Positions 44,493 to 53,577 of a stretch of 64,000 nt of DNA are shown here, piece after piece. This DNA comes from Fervidibacter sinensis (GTDB taxonomy: Bacteria > Armatimonadota > Fervidibacteria > Fervidibacterales > Fervidibacteraceae). Position 1 is the stretch's first letter; every line of letters begins with the position of its first letter. Both the position numbers and the translations under genes were made by a program. The notes below the pieces were generated by a model. That model searched no databases, had not been told where the DNA came from, and was given only the letters and a program-made list of their open reading frames with translations. The stretch lies in assembly GCA_032161045.1 (NCBI GenBank), contig JAVHTH010000001.1. The stretch is one strand, 5' to 3'.

Positions 44493-45632
44493 TCACGCAG
44501 CCCTCAAGTATCTGGCGATGTAATTGCGGCTGCGGTATTGAGCGATAAGGTCGGGGTCAATAGGGTAGCGACCATATTTGCGAGCCGCTTCAACCATCGC
44601 TTTGTAATTTTCTGGCTTGACCGCTGGGTGGATTGAGTTGCTTGAAGCCAAAATGTGCCCACCGCCGGGCGATGCCTTTGCAATCGTCTCCTTAACAGCC
44701 TCTTCAACTTCCTCAACTGTCCCGCGAGTGAGCACGAAGGAGCAATCAACATTGCCGATGACAGCAATCCTGTCGCCATATTTCGCTTTGACCTCGCCTA
44801 TGTCCATGCCAGCCGCAGGCTCAATTGGATCAAGAGCGTCAATGCCTGCCTGAACCATGTCGTCCAGAATCGCCCAAATGTTTCCGTCAGTATGCTTGAT
44901 GAACGGGACGCCTTCATCGTGGGCAGCATCAATACTTCGCTTCAAGTAAGGCAAGATGAACTCGCGAAAATGCTGTGGGCTCATGACCGTCCCATGCTGG
45001 TTGGCGTAATCGTCGCCCGAAACAACTGCATCTGCCCCCTCGCGAATTGCCTGTTTCATCAGTCGGACCTTATAGTCAATGACCATTTCGGCAAGTTCAT
45101 GTGCCAAGCGTGGGTTGTCGTAGTAGTCAAGCAGCAAGTTTTCCATGCCACCGCGAAGGTAATGGGGAAATTCAAAACCGTCGTGTGTGAGGAAGACGAT
45201 GGCTCGCTTACCTTTAAAGCGCTTGACCGCTTCACGAAGCGATTGAAGCCTATGCGGAGCATCTGGGTCAGGCGGGTTGTAAGTTTTCAGGTCGGCAGGT
45301 TCTTTGATCGGTCCATCAATGGGGTAAGGGATGCCGAAGTCGGTGATGCCCCAAACGATGCCCCATTCGTCACGGACAATTTCCCTCGTTCCTGTCAAGA
45401 TTGTCCGACCGCGCCAAACGAGTTCCTTCTGTTCTGCCTTGCCCAACGGCTCAAGTTTCATGTCTTCAAAAACCGTGATGCCGTCAAGGTCTTCCATCTC
45501 AACGAACTCTTCAAGCGATTTTGCTCCCCAAGCAGAAAGTGTAGGTTCGTTGACAATCAACTCCCAAAGCGGCACCCTGTCGGGTTCTCCCTTCCGCAAA
45601 AGTGCCGTCATGAATCGCTCGTAATTGGTCAT
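44493..45632 (-). CDS. Uroporphyrinogen decarboxylase-family protein (paralogue)
   Basis: 379 aa, same superfamily as the gene at 10137-11240 with matching blocks: IKHTDGNIWAILDDM, GIDALDPIEPAAGMDIGEVK, VIGNVDCSFVLTRGT. It lacks HemE's N-terminal substrate motif, so heme biosynthesis is unlikely; a corrinoid methyltransferase-like or other role is possible. Its ATG overlaps the stop of glnE as ATGA, indicating translational coupling. Confidence 0.78.
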   Translation of the reverse strand: MTNYERFMTALLRKGEPDRVPLWELIVNEPTLSAWGAKSLEEFVEMEDLDGITVFEDMKLEPLGKAEQKELVWRGRTILTGTREIVRDEWGIVWGITDFGIPYPIDGPIKEPADLKTYNPPDPDAPHRLQSLREAVKRFKGKRAIVFLTHDGFEFPHYLRGGMENLLLDYYDNPRLAHELAEMVIDYKVRLMKQAIREGADAVVSGDDYANQHGTVMSPQHFREFILPYLKRSIDAAHDEGVPFIKHTDGNIWAILDDMVQAGIDALDPIEPAAGMDIGEVKAKYGDRIAVIGNVDCSFVLTRGTVEEVEEAVKETIAKASPGGGHILASSNSIHPAVKPENYKAMVEAARKYGRYPIDPDLIAQYRSRNYIARYLRAA

Positions 45633-48505
45633 GCCTCATCGCCTCCTTCCAGCATTGTAACGGCAGAAGTCAAGTTGCGCCATTTTTCCCGCCACCCTTC
45701 AACTGCTTCATCGGTTGTGACTATACGCTCTTGCACCAGAGGCTGCGGGTTAGCCTCCAACCAAGCCAGCAATCGTTCAATCTTGTCACCAGCGACAAAC
45801 CTCGGTGGTTGGTCAGGGGCAATCCAACTGAACCAAAGACGCCATTGTCGTAACGCATTGTAAGCGGCATAAACGCGTTCCCACTTCCTGTCAAGCGCTG
45901 AGAGTTCCCTCAAAACTTTCCGCACCGAACTTGACCTCAACGGCTCAAATTTCCGCCCATCCAGCAATTGCGCTTCAGTGACAGCAAGTTCAATATCCCA
46001 CAACGCACCTTCACTGTGCTTTAAGTCCACTACGCCTTTCGGAGGTCGGTGCTCGTTGCGGATTCTCATCAAAAGGCTTTTGAGTTCAGCCCATTGTTCT
46101 TCTGTCAAGGTTTTTGCGTAAAGTCGCTTCCTTGTGGCATTGACAACTTCTCCACCGAGTTCAGGATCACCTGCAGCAAACCTCAGTCTCGTCCAAGCGA
46201 TTGCCATCCAAGTTTCAAACTTGCTTTCAGCAAATTCCCTCCACGCTTTCAAGTCGCTACTCAAAGCGCCTTCTTGTCCTGTCGGGCGAAGTCTCAAGTC
46301 AAGACGGTAGGCGAAACCTTCTCCTGTCAAGTCACCGAGCAGCGACCTCAAGTTGCGGACGAACTCTTCAGCCTCAATTTGGCTCCCTTTATGAGCGAAA
46401 CAAATGTCAAGGTCAGAACCAAAATGAAGTTCCTCGCTCCCCCAACCCCCAAGCGCAAGGGCAGCCAAACGAAGACTTTTGGGTTCCATCAGCGAGTTTT
46501 GAAATTTCAAAGCGCTGTCAACGATTGCATCGGCTAACGCTGCAAGACTTCGCGCCGGAAATTCGCCGTCAACCAAACCGCAAAGGTGGGCGAAACCCAA
46601 AGACAATACAAACCGACCTTTTAACCGCCTGAGCAAGTTGGCGAAGTTTTCCCAATCCTTCAAGCCTTCGCCAATTGCCTTCTTCGTTGCCGATTCAATT
46701 TCTTGCCTCAGTTGCTCTTGGCTTGACACTTGCATCACACCAGAGAAAATTGCTTCCAACCTCTCGGGATGCCTGACGGCAAGTTGGCAAAGGGGTTCGC
46801 TCAGACTTGCGATCAGGGTTAAGGCTCGGAGTGCTATCGGGTTTCCACTCAAACTGTCAAGGACAGCATGTCTCGGTCCAAGCGAACCCAACAGCCAATC
46901 TAACCTTGACAAAGCAATATCAGGGTCAGGCGTTCGGGAAAGCGATTCAAGGAGCGATGGCAAAACCTTCATCACCCGCACTCGTTCGCGCCATCTAAGA
47001 CCAGAGACTGCTTCGCCGTGAACCAACCTGATTAGCCTTCGTTGTGCTTCAATGGGTTGTGAGAAGCCAAAAGTTTGCAGAATGCTTGCTTCCGCTTCAA
47101 ATCCGCTGGCTATGCTCATGCTGACCTGCATGCTTTCTGAAACGCCGAAGGTTCTGACGAGTTCTGAAGTCACGGACTCGCAAACTTGCCTCACTTGCTT
47201 TGTCACACCCTCAAACTTTTCAAGCAAATCCTTGCCGTCTTTCAATCCCATGCACCGAGCCAGCCTATCAAGTTCACGACTGTTTTCTGGCAAATTCTGC
47301 ATGGGCAAATCTTCCGCTATTTGCAGCATGTGTTCCAACCGTCTCAAGAACAAATAGCCTTCGTGAAGCGTTGTGAATTCGTCGTCGCTCAACAAGCCGT
47401 TGCGATGCAAGTTTTTCAACGCAGTTAGGGTATCGCGGACTGCGAGATCAGGGAAAATGTGGGCAAAAGCGAGTTGGAGAAACTGCACAGTCATCTCAAC
47501 ATCCCTGATGCCACCAAGTCCGTGCTTGACAGCACCTTCAGTTGCGAACGCACTTTCCGTTCGCGCTTTCAGCCTTAAAAGCCAAGTCAACTCCTCAGGC
47601 TCAAGGGGCGAACCGAAAACGAAGGATTTGCGGAAGGCTTCAAACTTGCGACCGAGGTCTTCGTTGCCCGCAACAGGTCTTGCTTTTATGAGTGCCAATC
47701 TATCACTCGGCTCAGATTGCGATTCGTAGTAAGCAATGGCTGTGTCAAGGGGCAAAACGATTGGCGCAGTTGAGCCGTAAGGGCGGAGTCTTAGATCAAC
47801 TCGGTAGAGCCTACCATATTCGCTCACCTCGCTTAATGCCGAAACAAACTTTCTTGCCCAACGCTCAGCCGAAATTGCATCGTCCTCGTAAAACAGCACA
47901 AGGTCAATGTCGGAACTGTAGTTGAGTTCGCGAGCACCTAACTTGCCAAATGCGACAACCAAAACTTGACAATCTTCTTTTAGTGGCAGCAGTCCCACCC
48001 CAACCCGCAAAATCGCTTCCGCCAAATCGGAAAGTTCGGCGATAACCGCTTGCAAGTCCATCAGACCGAGCAGGTCGGCAGCAATGATTCTGATAGTTTC
48101 CCTTCGCCTGAAACGCCTCGTTGCGTCCCATTTTGCTTGGGGCGATCGGAAAAGTTCCACAAGGGATGCCAACTCATGCATCAAATTTGTCAAGCCTTTG
48201 GGTTGAGCCAAGTTTTCCCTATTGGCAAGGAGTTCCAAGTATTCGGGGTGCAGAAAGAGTGTTTGAGCCGCAAAAGTGCTCCCGCCAATCAACACCAGCA
48301 AACCTTCAAGGGTTGCCGGGTCATCAAGCAGGTATTCCATCAACCAGCGCGGGTTGCCCGACATTTCAGCCAACTGCAAAAGTCGGAGCAATGCTGCTTC
48401 TGGGTCAGGAGACGAAGGCAAAGCGTCCCCCAAAATCCTTGCTAAATCATCAAGCCTTTCGTCTGAAAGCCAATCTGAAACTCGTTCAAGGAAAATGTCA
48501 ACCAT
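45629..48505 (-). CDS. glnE: Bifunctional glutamine synthetase adenylyltransferase/deadenylase
   Basis: Controls glutamine synthetase activity by reversible adenylylation. It is 958 aa, near the E. coli length of 946. Two nucleotidyltransferase cores are visible: the N-terminal one with SSDIDLVLFYE and GLGGIRDVEMTVQFLQL, and the C-terminal one with FGSDLDICFAH and the LRLRPTGQEG strand. Both catalytic aspartate pairs are retained, so both activities are plausible. It is upstream of and overlaps the URO-D-like gene by 4 bp; no glnB/glnA is nearby. Confidence 0.95.
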   Translation of the reverse strand: MVDIFLERVSDWLSDERLDDLARILGDALPSSPDPEAALLRLLQLAEMSGNPRWLMEYLLDDPATLEGLLVLIGGSTFAAQTLFLHPEYLELLANRENLAQPKGLTNLMHELASLVELFRSPQAKWDATRRFRRRETIRIIAADLLGLMDLQAVIAELSDLAEAILRVGVGLLPLKEDCQVLVVAFGKLGARELNYSSDIDLVLFYEDDAISAERWARKFVSALSEVSEYGRLYRVDLRLRPYGSTAPIVLPLDTAIAYYESQSEPSDRLALIKARPVAGNEDLGRKFEAFRKSFVFGSPLEPEELTWLLRLKARTESAFATEGAVKHGLGGIRDVEMTVQFLQLAFAHIFPDLAVRDTLTALKNLHRNGLLSDDEFTTLHEGYLFLRRLEHMLQIAEDLPMQNLPENSRELDRLARCMGLKDGKDLLEKFEGVTKQVRQVCESVTSELVRTFGVSESMQVSMSIASGFEAEASILQTFGFSQPIEAQRRLIRLVHGEAVSGLRWRERVRVMKVLPSLLESLSRTPDPDIALSRLDWLLGSLGPRHAVLDSLSGNPIALRALTLIASLSEPLCQLAVRHPERLEAIFSGVMQVSSQEQLRQEIESATKKAIGEGLKDWENFANLLRRLKGRFVLSLGFAHLCGLVDGEFPARSLAALADAIVDSALKFQNSLMEPKSLRLAALALGGWGSEELHFGSDLDICFAHKGSQIEAEEFVRNLRSLLGDLTGEGFAYRLDLRLRPTGQEGALSSDLKAWREFAESKFETWMAIAWTRLRFAAGDPELGGEVVNATRKRLYAKTLTEEQWAELKSLLMRIRNEHRPPKGVVDLKHSEGALWDIELAVTEAQLLDGRKFEPLRSSSVRKVLRELSALDRKWERVYAAYNALRQWRLWFSWIAPDQPPRFVAGDKIERLLAWLEANPQPLVQERIVTTDEAVEGWREKWRNLTSAVTMLEGGDEA

Positions 48506-48768
48506 TTCGGCGTTTCACCCTTGATGATGCTTGAATGGTTAGACTCCCGTCCAACTGAAATCCGGTTTGGAGGGCAGGGCTACTGCCCTGCCGAGTTCGG
48601 TAAGCCGGAGGCTTACCATCCGATGATCAAGTTCGGCACGCTAAGTGCGCGCTTTCCAAGTTGCCCTGCCTTGAGGGATTGTAGCGCCGATGGCAAAGTT
48701 TGAAGCGAGAAAGGTAGGGCACGGACTTATTCCGTGCCAACGAAAGGTGTGAGAAGGAGGACCACGAC
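48506..48768. repeat. Divergent intergenic region with several palindromes
   Basis: 263 bp between glnE and the nitrilase gene. A family A unit lies at 48569-48594 (GGCAGGGC, TACT, GCCCTGCC), a palindrome GGTAAGCCGGAGGCTTACC at 48599-48617 and a hairpin GGCACGGACTTATTCCGTGCC near 48717-48737. No gene is seen. Confidence 0.7.
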
Positions 48769-49605
48769 ATGAGCGATAAAGTTGCTGTCGCAGCGGTTCA
48801 AATGACACCAAAGTTTGCAGCAGTGAAGGAAAATCTTGAAGTGGTCTTGCATTGGGCCGACGAGGCGGCAAAGCAAGGCGCTCAACTGATTGTCTTTCCT
48901 GAATGCGCCTTGACAGGTTATTGCTTTGAGAGCAAACAGGAAGCAATGGCAGTTGCTGAACCTGTTGATAGTCAAAGCGTTAGCGAACTTGTTCATTGGT
49001 GTCGCAAGCAAAATTGTTGGTTGGTCGTCGGGACACTTGAGCGGGACGGTGAGCGACTTTTCAATACGGCTTTGCTGATTGGTCCGGAAGGAGTTGTCGG
49101 GGTTTATCGCAAAGTTCACTTGCCATTCTTAGGGGTTGACAGGTTTGTTGACCCCGGCGACCAACCTTTTCGCGTTTACGAAACCCCAGTAGGGCGAATT
49201 GGGTTGCACATTTGCTATGATGCAGTCTTCCCAGAAGCGGCGCGAGTTATGGCTCTTGACAGCGCTGAAATTTTGTGCTTGCCGACAAATTGGCCTGAAG
49301 GCGCAAGACCCGTTGCAGAACTCGTTCCAAGGGTGAGGGCGCTTGAAAACCGAGTTTATTTCATTGCAGCAAACCGAGTAGGCGAGGAAGGCGGATTCAA
49401 GTTCATCGGCATGAGCCAAATTGCCGACCCGTTCGGTTCGTGGATCGCTGTGGCTAACGAACCCGTTGAAACTTTGCTCGTCACTGAAATTGACTTGACA
49501 GAAGCGAGGCGGAAGCGAATCGTCTTTGTGCCCGGTCGCTACGAAATTGACAGAATTGGCGACCGAAGACCGAAGTTCTATAAGGCAATCTGCCGCGAAA
49601 ATTAG
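48769..49605 (+). CDS. Carbon-nitrogen hydrolase (nitrilase superfamily)
   Basis: 278 aa with the Glu-Lys-Cys triad visible: Glu in IVFPECALTG, Lys in YRKVHLPF and Cys in LHICYDAVFPE. The overall layout fits omega-amidase/NIT-type or N-carbamoyl hydrolases. There is no signal peptide. The substrate cannot be assigned. Confidence 0.88.
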   Translation: MSDKVAVAAVQMTPKFAAVKENLEVVLHWADEAAKQGAQLIVFPECALTGYCFESKQEAMAVAEPVDSQSVSELVHWCRKQNCWLVVGTLERDGERLFNTALLIGPEGVVGVYRKVHLPFLGVDRFVDPGDQPFRVYETPVGRIGLHICYDAVFPEAARVMALDSAEILCLPTNWPEGARPVAELVPRVRALENRVYFIAANRVGEEGGFKFIGMSQIADPFGSWIAVANEPVETLLVTEIDLTEARRKRIVFVPGRYEIDRIGDRRPKFYKAICREN

Positions 49606-49667
49606 ATTGAAGGGGTGAGACCTCTAACGAACCCCGAGTGTGGCTCATCCAGAAGTTTGCACTTCCG

Positions 49668-50741
49668 TTATAAAACTTGGGCACAAGCACCTTCGGCGAC
49701 GGAAACAATAAAGGCTTTCCCGCCAACATGCTCAATGGCTTCAGCGACTTCATGTTGCTTGCCGGGTGCATAGGCAAACATACAACCGCCGCCACCTGAG
49801 CCGTTGAGTTTTGCCCCTAACGCACCTGCATTCAAGGCTGCTTCAACGAGCGCGTCAAGTTTCGGTGTGGAAACGCCCAAAACCCGAAGCCAACGGTGGT
49901 GTTCCGTCAACATCTCGCCAAGCCTCTTAGGTCTCGCTTCCCCCCTTGACAACATTTCACGCGCTTCTTTGCATAGGTCGCGGTCGTGGATGTGAGCGAT
50001 GGCTTTACTCTTGAGTGGCTCGGGTAACTCGTTCGCGTAAGCCAAAGCGATTTCTGTCGGGGTCGTGTGGATGTCAAAGTCAGGATGGTTGGCTTGAATT
50101 TGCCTGAAGGCTTCCAACGCTTGTTCTTTCGCTTGCCGCAGGACTTCAAGGGTTTCTTTGCGCTCCAAAGTATCGCCCAAAACGAAACCGTCAAGTTGAA
50201 CGGGAAGTCGCTCGGCTTTGAAAGGGGGGCGAGTGTCAACGAAAATGGTGCCGCCAAAGGAAGCAGCAAAATGGTCCATCATCCCACCGGGCTCGCCAAA
50301 CTCAACAACTTCCGCTTTGTGACCAAGCCGAGCCAAAGTTTCAGGGTCATTGGCTTCAGGCGCTTGACAAATAGTCAACAAAAGTTTCAGCCAAGCGATA
50401 ACGAATGCCGATGAACTTGCCGTGCCAGCATTGATTGGGATGTCACCCCGCACGGTGACTGTCAACCCATGAGGCAAGTCATAGCCTAAATCCCTCAAAA
50501 CTTTCAAGCCCGACCGCAAATATTGACGGGGTCGTTCGTAAACGATAGGTGCCTTGAGGTCAATGGTTTCTGTCTCAGAGATGTCGGGCATGTTGATGAC
50601 GATGAGGTTATCGTCCCGTTTTTCCGCTTCCATGCGGATGAAGAGGCTTATGGCTGTTGCGATCACCGGCAGCCCTAAGTAGTCTTGATGCTCGCCAAAC
50701 AGACACAATCTTCCCGGCGCTTGCGAAACCCACTTCCCCAT
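49668..50741 (-). CDS. GHMP kinase, galactokinase-like
   Basis: About 357 aa. The start at 50741 follows AGGGGTGA; the extra 21 residues of the longer frame are dropped. The N-terminus APGRLCLFGEHQDYLGLP is the galactokinase-type signature, GTASSSAFVIAW is the ATP motif and LNGSGGGGCMFAY is GHMP motif 3. It could be a galactokinase, a mevalonate-kinase-like or another sugar kinase. Confidence 0.82.
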   Translation of the reverse strand: MGKWVSQAPGRLCLFGEHQDYLGLPVIATAISLFIRMEAEKRDDNLIVINMPDISETETIDLKAPIVYERPRQYLRSGLKVLRDLGYDLPHGLTVTVRGDIPINAGTASSSAFVIAWLKLLLTICQAPEANDPETLARLGHKAEVVEFGEPGGMMDHFAASFGGTIFVDTRPPFKAERLPVQLDGFVLGDTLERKETLEVLRQAKEQALEAFRQIQANHPDFDIHTTPTEIALAYANELPEPLKSKAIAHIHDRDLCKEAREMLSRGEARPKRLGEMLTEHHRWLRVLGVSTPKLDALVEAALNAGALGAKLNGSGGGGCMFAYAPGKQHEVAEAIEHVGGKAFIVSVAEGACAQVL

Positions 50742-50861
50742 GCTCTCACCCCTTTTGCACTTTTTCGCTCGCTCATAATCTTGTCGCACCCTTGCTTTTG
50801 CCAAAAGTATCGCCCATAATTTGCGACGCGTGATTTTTTGAACGCTTGGGAGGGAATTGCT

Positions 50862-51614
50862 ATGAAGGTGTTGACGCGCCGAAAGTTGATCGGATTGCTG
50901 CTTAGCACCCCAATCGCCGTTGCTTTAGGTTGTGGGGATGGGGGTGGCAGCCAGTTCTCCCAAACTCCTCCGCCAGATTTGATTCTTGACGGAGATGAGA
51001 CCCGATTGGCGTCAATTGTTCGGGCTCAATTTTCGCGGCTTTACTCCCTCGCAAACAGTCCCGGCACAACCCTGCGCATTGGTATCCCGAATGGGCGTGG
51101 GATTGAGGTTCTCGCTTTTTCGTTCAGGGACGGTGGCGCTGCCAACTACCGTCACCTTCGCGTTGTCCGTGAGTCAACGGGAGAAGTCGTAAATTTGCTT
51201 TGGGGTTGGAAGGGATTTTTGCCTTCCGTAAAGTTCACCGACGATAGGGGCAACACCTTGCGGGCTAAAAACGGTCAAGTTTTGGAAATCGGCTTCGCCG
51301 ATGTCAGAGGCTCAAAAGGGCGACAGGCTTTGGACTTGATTGCTACAGGAGTGAAGGTTGCTGCAATCGCCTTTGCAATTTGGCTGGGTGCAGGCATTGC
51401 CCGAGGAGTATTGAGCGCAATTGGCTTTCTCGCTTTCAACGCAATGGTTCTCGGGCTGCTCGCTGCTGGAATCGGGGTTATCTCGCCAGCAATAGAGTGG
51501 GTTTTGCGCAACATCACCCTTGAGGATGTTGAGCGGTTTTTCAGTCAATTTGTCAACGACATCGTCCGCCTGTTCGGCGAAATTTCGCTGATGTTGGCTC
51601 AATGGCTGAAGTAG
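50862..51614 (+). CDS. Putative lipoprotein with membrane helices
   Basis: About 250 aa, unrecognised. ATG 50862 follows GGGAGGGA. The N-terminus has basic residues, a hydrophobic core and a lipobox ending ALGC, then GDGGGSQ. The sequence begins TRRK but lacks a clear twin-arginine consensus. A hydrophobic stretch at about residues 165-215 (GVKVAAIAFAIWLGAG; AFNAMVLGLLAAGIGV) should form two membrane helices. No function can be inferred. It is tail to tail with the decayed gene at 51620-52166. Confidence 0.6.
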   Translation: MKVLTRRKLIGLLLSTPIAVALGCGDGGGSQFSQTPPPDLILDGDETRLASIVRAQFSRLYSLANSPGTTLRIGIPNGRGIEVLAFSFRDGGAANYRHLRVVRESTGEVVNLLWGWKGFLPSVKFTDDRGNTLRAKNGQVLEIGFADVRGSKGRQALDLIATGVKVAAIAFAIWLGAGIARGVLSAIGFLAFNAMVLGLLAAGIGVISPAIEWVLRNITLEDVERFFSQFVNDIVRLFGEISLMLAQWLK

Positions 51615-51619
51615 CGGTT

Positions 51620-52166
51620 TCAAAATTCGTGCTTGTTTCCTTCACCCCGCCGTCTCAATTGCTCGCGAACCTTTGCCACTTCACGGGCAAGTTGCTGCAA
51701 ACGCTGCAAGCGGGCGTTTTTTCTTCACAGGGCAATTGCGCTAATTTCCGGCGCATTTGTTCTTTGTCTTTCAACACGGCTTCAAGCCATTCTCGTTTGG
51801 AGCGGAACCTCATTTCGTTTTTCGCCTCACTTTGGAACGCTTGCCACTTTTCTGTTAACCCGTGTCGCTCCAGAATATTTCGCAAGTAGTCATGGTCAAT
51901 TTTAGCCTGCTGCAAAAGCGCATTGACATGAGCCAAATCCTTCGGTCGCCCAACCTTCAACTTGATGGCGATAAGATGTTCGGCACGCACAATCCTCGCT
52001 TTCGTTGAGCCGTAAGCCACTTCAACGGCTTCTTTGATTGCTTCCTTTCCCAAATCGTTTTCGGGTGGCAAAACCCACCACCAATGGCATAACGCAAAAT
52101 CAGCCTTTGAGTTTCCATCTCGTTGAGGAGTGGGTTGCTTTCCTTGGGCGTTTTGACCGACCTCAT
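51620..52166 (-). pseudogene. Nucleotidyltransferase-like gene (DUF6036-like), multiply disrupted
   Basis: Minus-strand remnant. In one frame (near 52075-52130) the sequence reads LLNEMETQRLILRYAIGG, the conserved opening of a nucleotidyltransferase-fold family (often called DUF6036). The DNA then switches frame to LPPENDLGKEAIKEAVEVAYG and RAEHLIAIKLKVGRPKDL, the C-terminal half. About 70 residues that normally lie between them, including the DxD catalytic region, are missing. A second shift at the A run near 51725 would restore the tail LQRLQQLAREVAKVREQL. Antitoxin/toxin-like or orphan members of this family are common in such genomes. I am recalling the family from memory. Confidence 0.5.
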
Positions 52167-52394
52167 TGAAGGCTTTGGCAGAAACGATGAACAAATTTTG
52201 CGTCTCGGCGAATTTCTTCGGTTGGGGCAATTGGGGCAATTTCACGAGCAAGTGACAGGCATTAAACCTCGCCCCATCATCATCCACCGTTTGTTGAAGA
52301 GCAAGTCACCAGTTTGGTTTGGGTGTGGGACATCGCGGTTTATAAAGAGCCCGACAAAGTGGCGACCAGAGAGTAGGGAAATTAAAAAAACACC

Positions 52395-53108
52395 TCACAA
52401 ACTCGCCAAGACTGCCCTTGCGTCTATTGGGTTTTCAACTTTTTCGTCGCCAACAACTTTTCCATCGCGGAACCTGACAATGCGCTGGCAATGGCGGGCA
52501 ATATCGGGTTCATGGGTAACGATGACGATGGTTCGCCCTTCAGCGTGCAAATCTTGAAAGAGCGCCATGATCTCTTCGCCTGTGCGGGTGTCAAGATTAC
52601 CCGTCGGCTCGTCGCCCAAAATCAGCACTGGGTCATTCGCCAGCGCCCTCGCAATTGCCACTCGTTGTTGTTCACCACCTGACATTTGCGTTGGGTAGTG
52701 GTGCATCCTGTCAGCCAGACCGACACGCTCAAGCAAATATCTTGCCCGTTCCTCCCGCTCCTTTCGCGGAACCCCAGCGTAAACCATTGGGAGTATGACA
52801 TTTTGAAGTGCAGTCATTCTCGGCAGCAAGTTGAACTGCTGGAAGACGAAGCCGACTTTTCGGTTTCTGATTTCAGCCAATTCATCGTCGTCAAGTTTGG
52901 TCACATCAACGCCCTCCAAGCGGTAAAGCCCTTTAGTGGGTTTGTCAAGGCAGCCGATTATGTGCATGAAGGTGCTTTTGCCTGAACCAGATGGTCCCAT
53001 GATGGCGACGAACTCGCCTTGCTGAATTGTCAAGGTCACACCCCTCAAAGCGGGAATCCTAACTTCGCCCATCCGATACTCCTTGTGCAGGTCAACGACT
53101 TCAATCAA
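52395..53108 (-). CDS. ABC transporter ATP-binding protein (MacB/LolD-like)
   Basis: 237 aa ATPase. Walker A GPSGSGKST near residue 36, Q-loop FQQFNLLPRM, signature MSGGEQQRVAIARAL, Walker B VLILGDEPTGNLD and the switch His in VTHEPD. The LolD/MacB-type motif spacing suits an efflux or lipoprotein system. The start is TTG at 53108 with AAGGAGTGA upstream. The stop of the four-helix gene overlaps it by 8 bp. It lies downstream of macA but the expected FtsX-like permease gene is missing from the window. Confidence 0.9.
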   Translation of the reverse strand: MIEVVDLHKEYRMGEVRIPALRGVTLTIQQGEFVAIMGPSGSGKSTFMHIIGCLDKPTKGLYRLEGVDVTKLDDDELAEIRNRKVGFVFQQFNLLPRMTALQNVILPMVYAGVPRKEREERARYLLERVGLADRMHHYPTQMSGGEQQRVAIARALANDPVLILGDEPTGNLDTRTGEEIMALFQDLHAEGRTIVIVTHEPDIARHCQRIVRFRDGKVVGDEKVENPIDARAVLASL

Positions 53109-53517
53109 CGGAAATCACTCCTTTCGTGCGAGGTGCGGGGTGCGAAGTGCGGGGTTTATGAAGATAGTCAATGAGCCGCCATAACTTTCGTGAGATTTGT
53201 TCGCACTCTTCATAAAGGAAGCGAAAAGTTGCTTCGTCAATGTAGCCTTGATCAAGGGCAACATAAAGGTGCGATTGAAGTTCCGTTATCGAGCCGCGAG
53301 CATTGACAAGGAATTGAGCAAACTCCCTGTGAGTCCGCCTTCCAAAACCTTCGGCTACATTTGCCATGACGGAAATTGCTGACCTGCGCACTTGGTCTCG
53401 CAGGTTGTAATCCTCCCTGAAAGGGCGCGTTTTCGTGACAGCATAAATGTTCTGAACTAACTTCCGCGCTTTCTGCCAAACCTCCAAGTCTTCAAAGCGC
53501 TCTACTCTCTTCGCCAT
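53101..53517 (-). CDS. Four-helix bundle protein (TIGR02436/bIVP, S23-like)
   Basis: 138 aa. The family signature is clear: FEDLEVWQKARKLVQNIY near residue 8, LRDQVRRSAISVMANVAEGFGR near 43, then EFAQFLVNARGSITELQSHLYVALDQGYI and helix four. Such proteins are encoded in 23S rRNA intervening sequences and are related to the Avd accessory protein of diversity-generating retroelements; their molecular role is unclear. It has its own AGGGGAAAG site. Its last 19 residues (HKPRTSHPAPRTKGVIS...) are read through the left 28-bp array and the ATPase Shine-Dalgarno. It is embedded as a cassette between macA and the ABC ATPase. Confidence 0.88.
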   Translation of the reverse strand: MAKRVERFEDLEVWQKARKLVQNIYAVTKTRPFREDYNLRDQVRRSAISVMANVAEGFGRRTHREFAQFLVNARGSITELQSHLYVALDQGYIDEATFRFLYEECEQISRKLWRLIDYLHKPRTSHPAPRTKGVISVD

Positions 53518-53577
53518 ATCTTTCCCCTCGTGCAGATAGGTTTGTTAACATTGCACTCCGCACCTCGCACCCCGCAC
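53126..53577 (-). mobile_element. Cassette: four-helix gene between inverted 28-bp heptamer arrays
   Basis: The left arm (53126-53153) on the plus strand reads GTGCGAG, GTGCGGG, GTGCGAA, GTGCGGG. The right arm (53550-53577) on the minus strand reads GTGCGGG, GTGCGAG, GTGCGGA, GTGCAAT. Both arms are exactly four heptamers and face each other as terminal inverted repeats around the four-helix gene. The right arm starts within the macA stop codon; the left arm sits just before the ATPase Shine-Dalgarno. Inferred mobile or formerly mobile unit of about 450 bp inserted into an efflux operon; no target duplication is obvious. Confidence 0.6.

Noticed and set aside
52123..52557. Plus-strand ORF of 144 residues over the decayed gene and the ATPase 3' end
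   Set aside because: It runs antisense to the ABC ATPase C-terminus and shows no family features.
53126..53577. Diversity-generating retroelement, since four-helix proteins resemble Avd
   Set aside because: No reverse transcriptase, template repeat or variable repeat is present in the window; the repeats are heptamer arrays, not a TR/VR pair.
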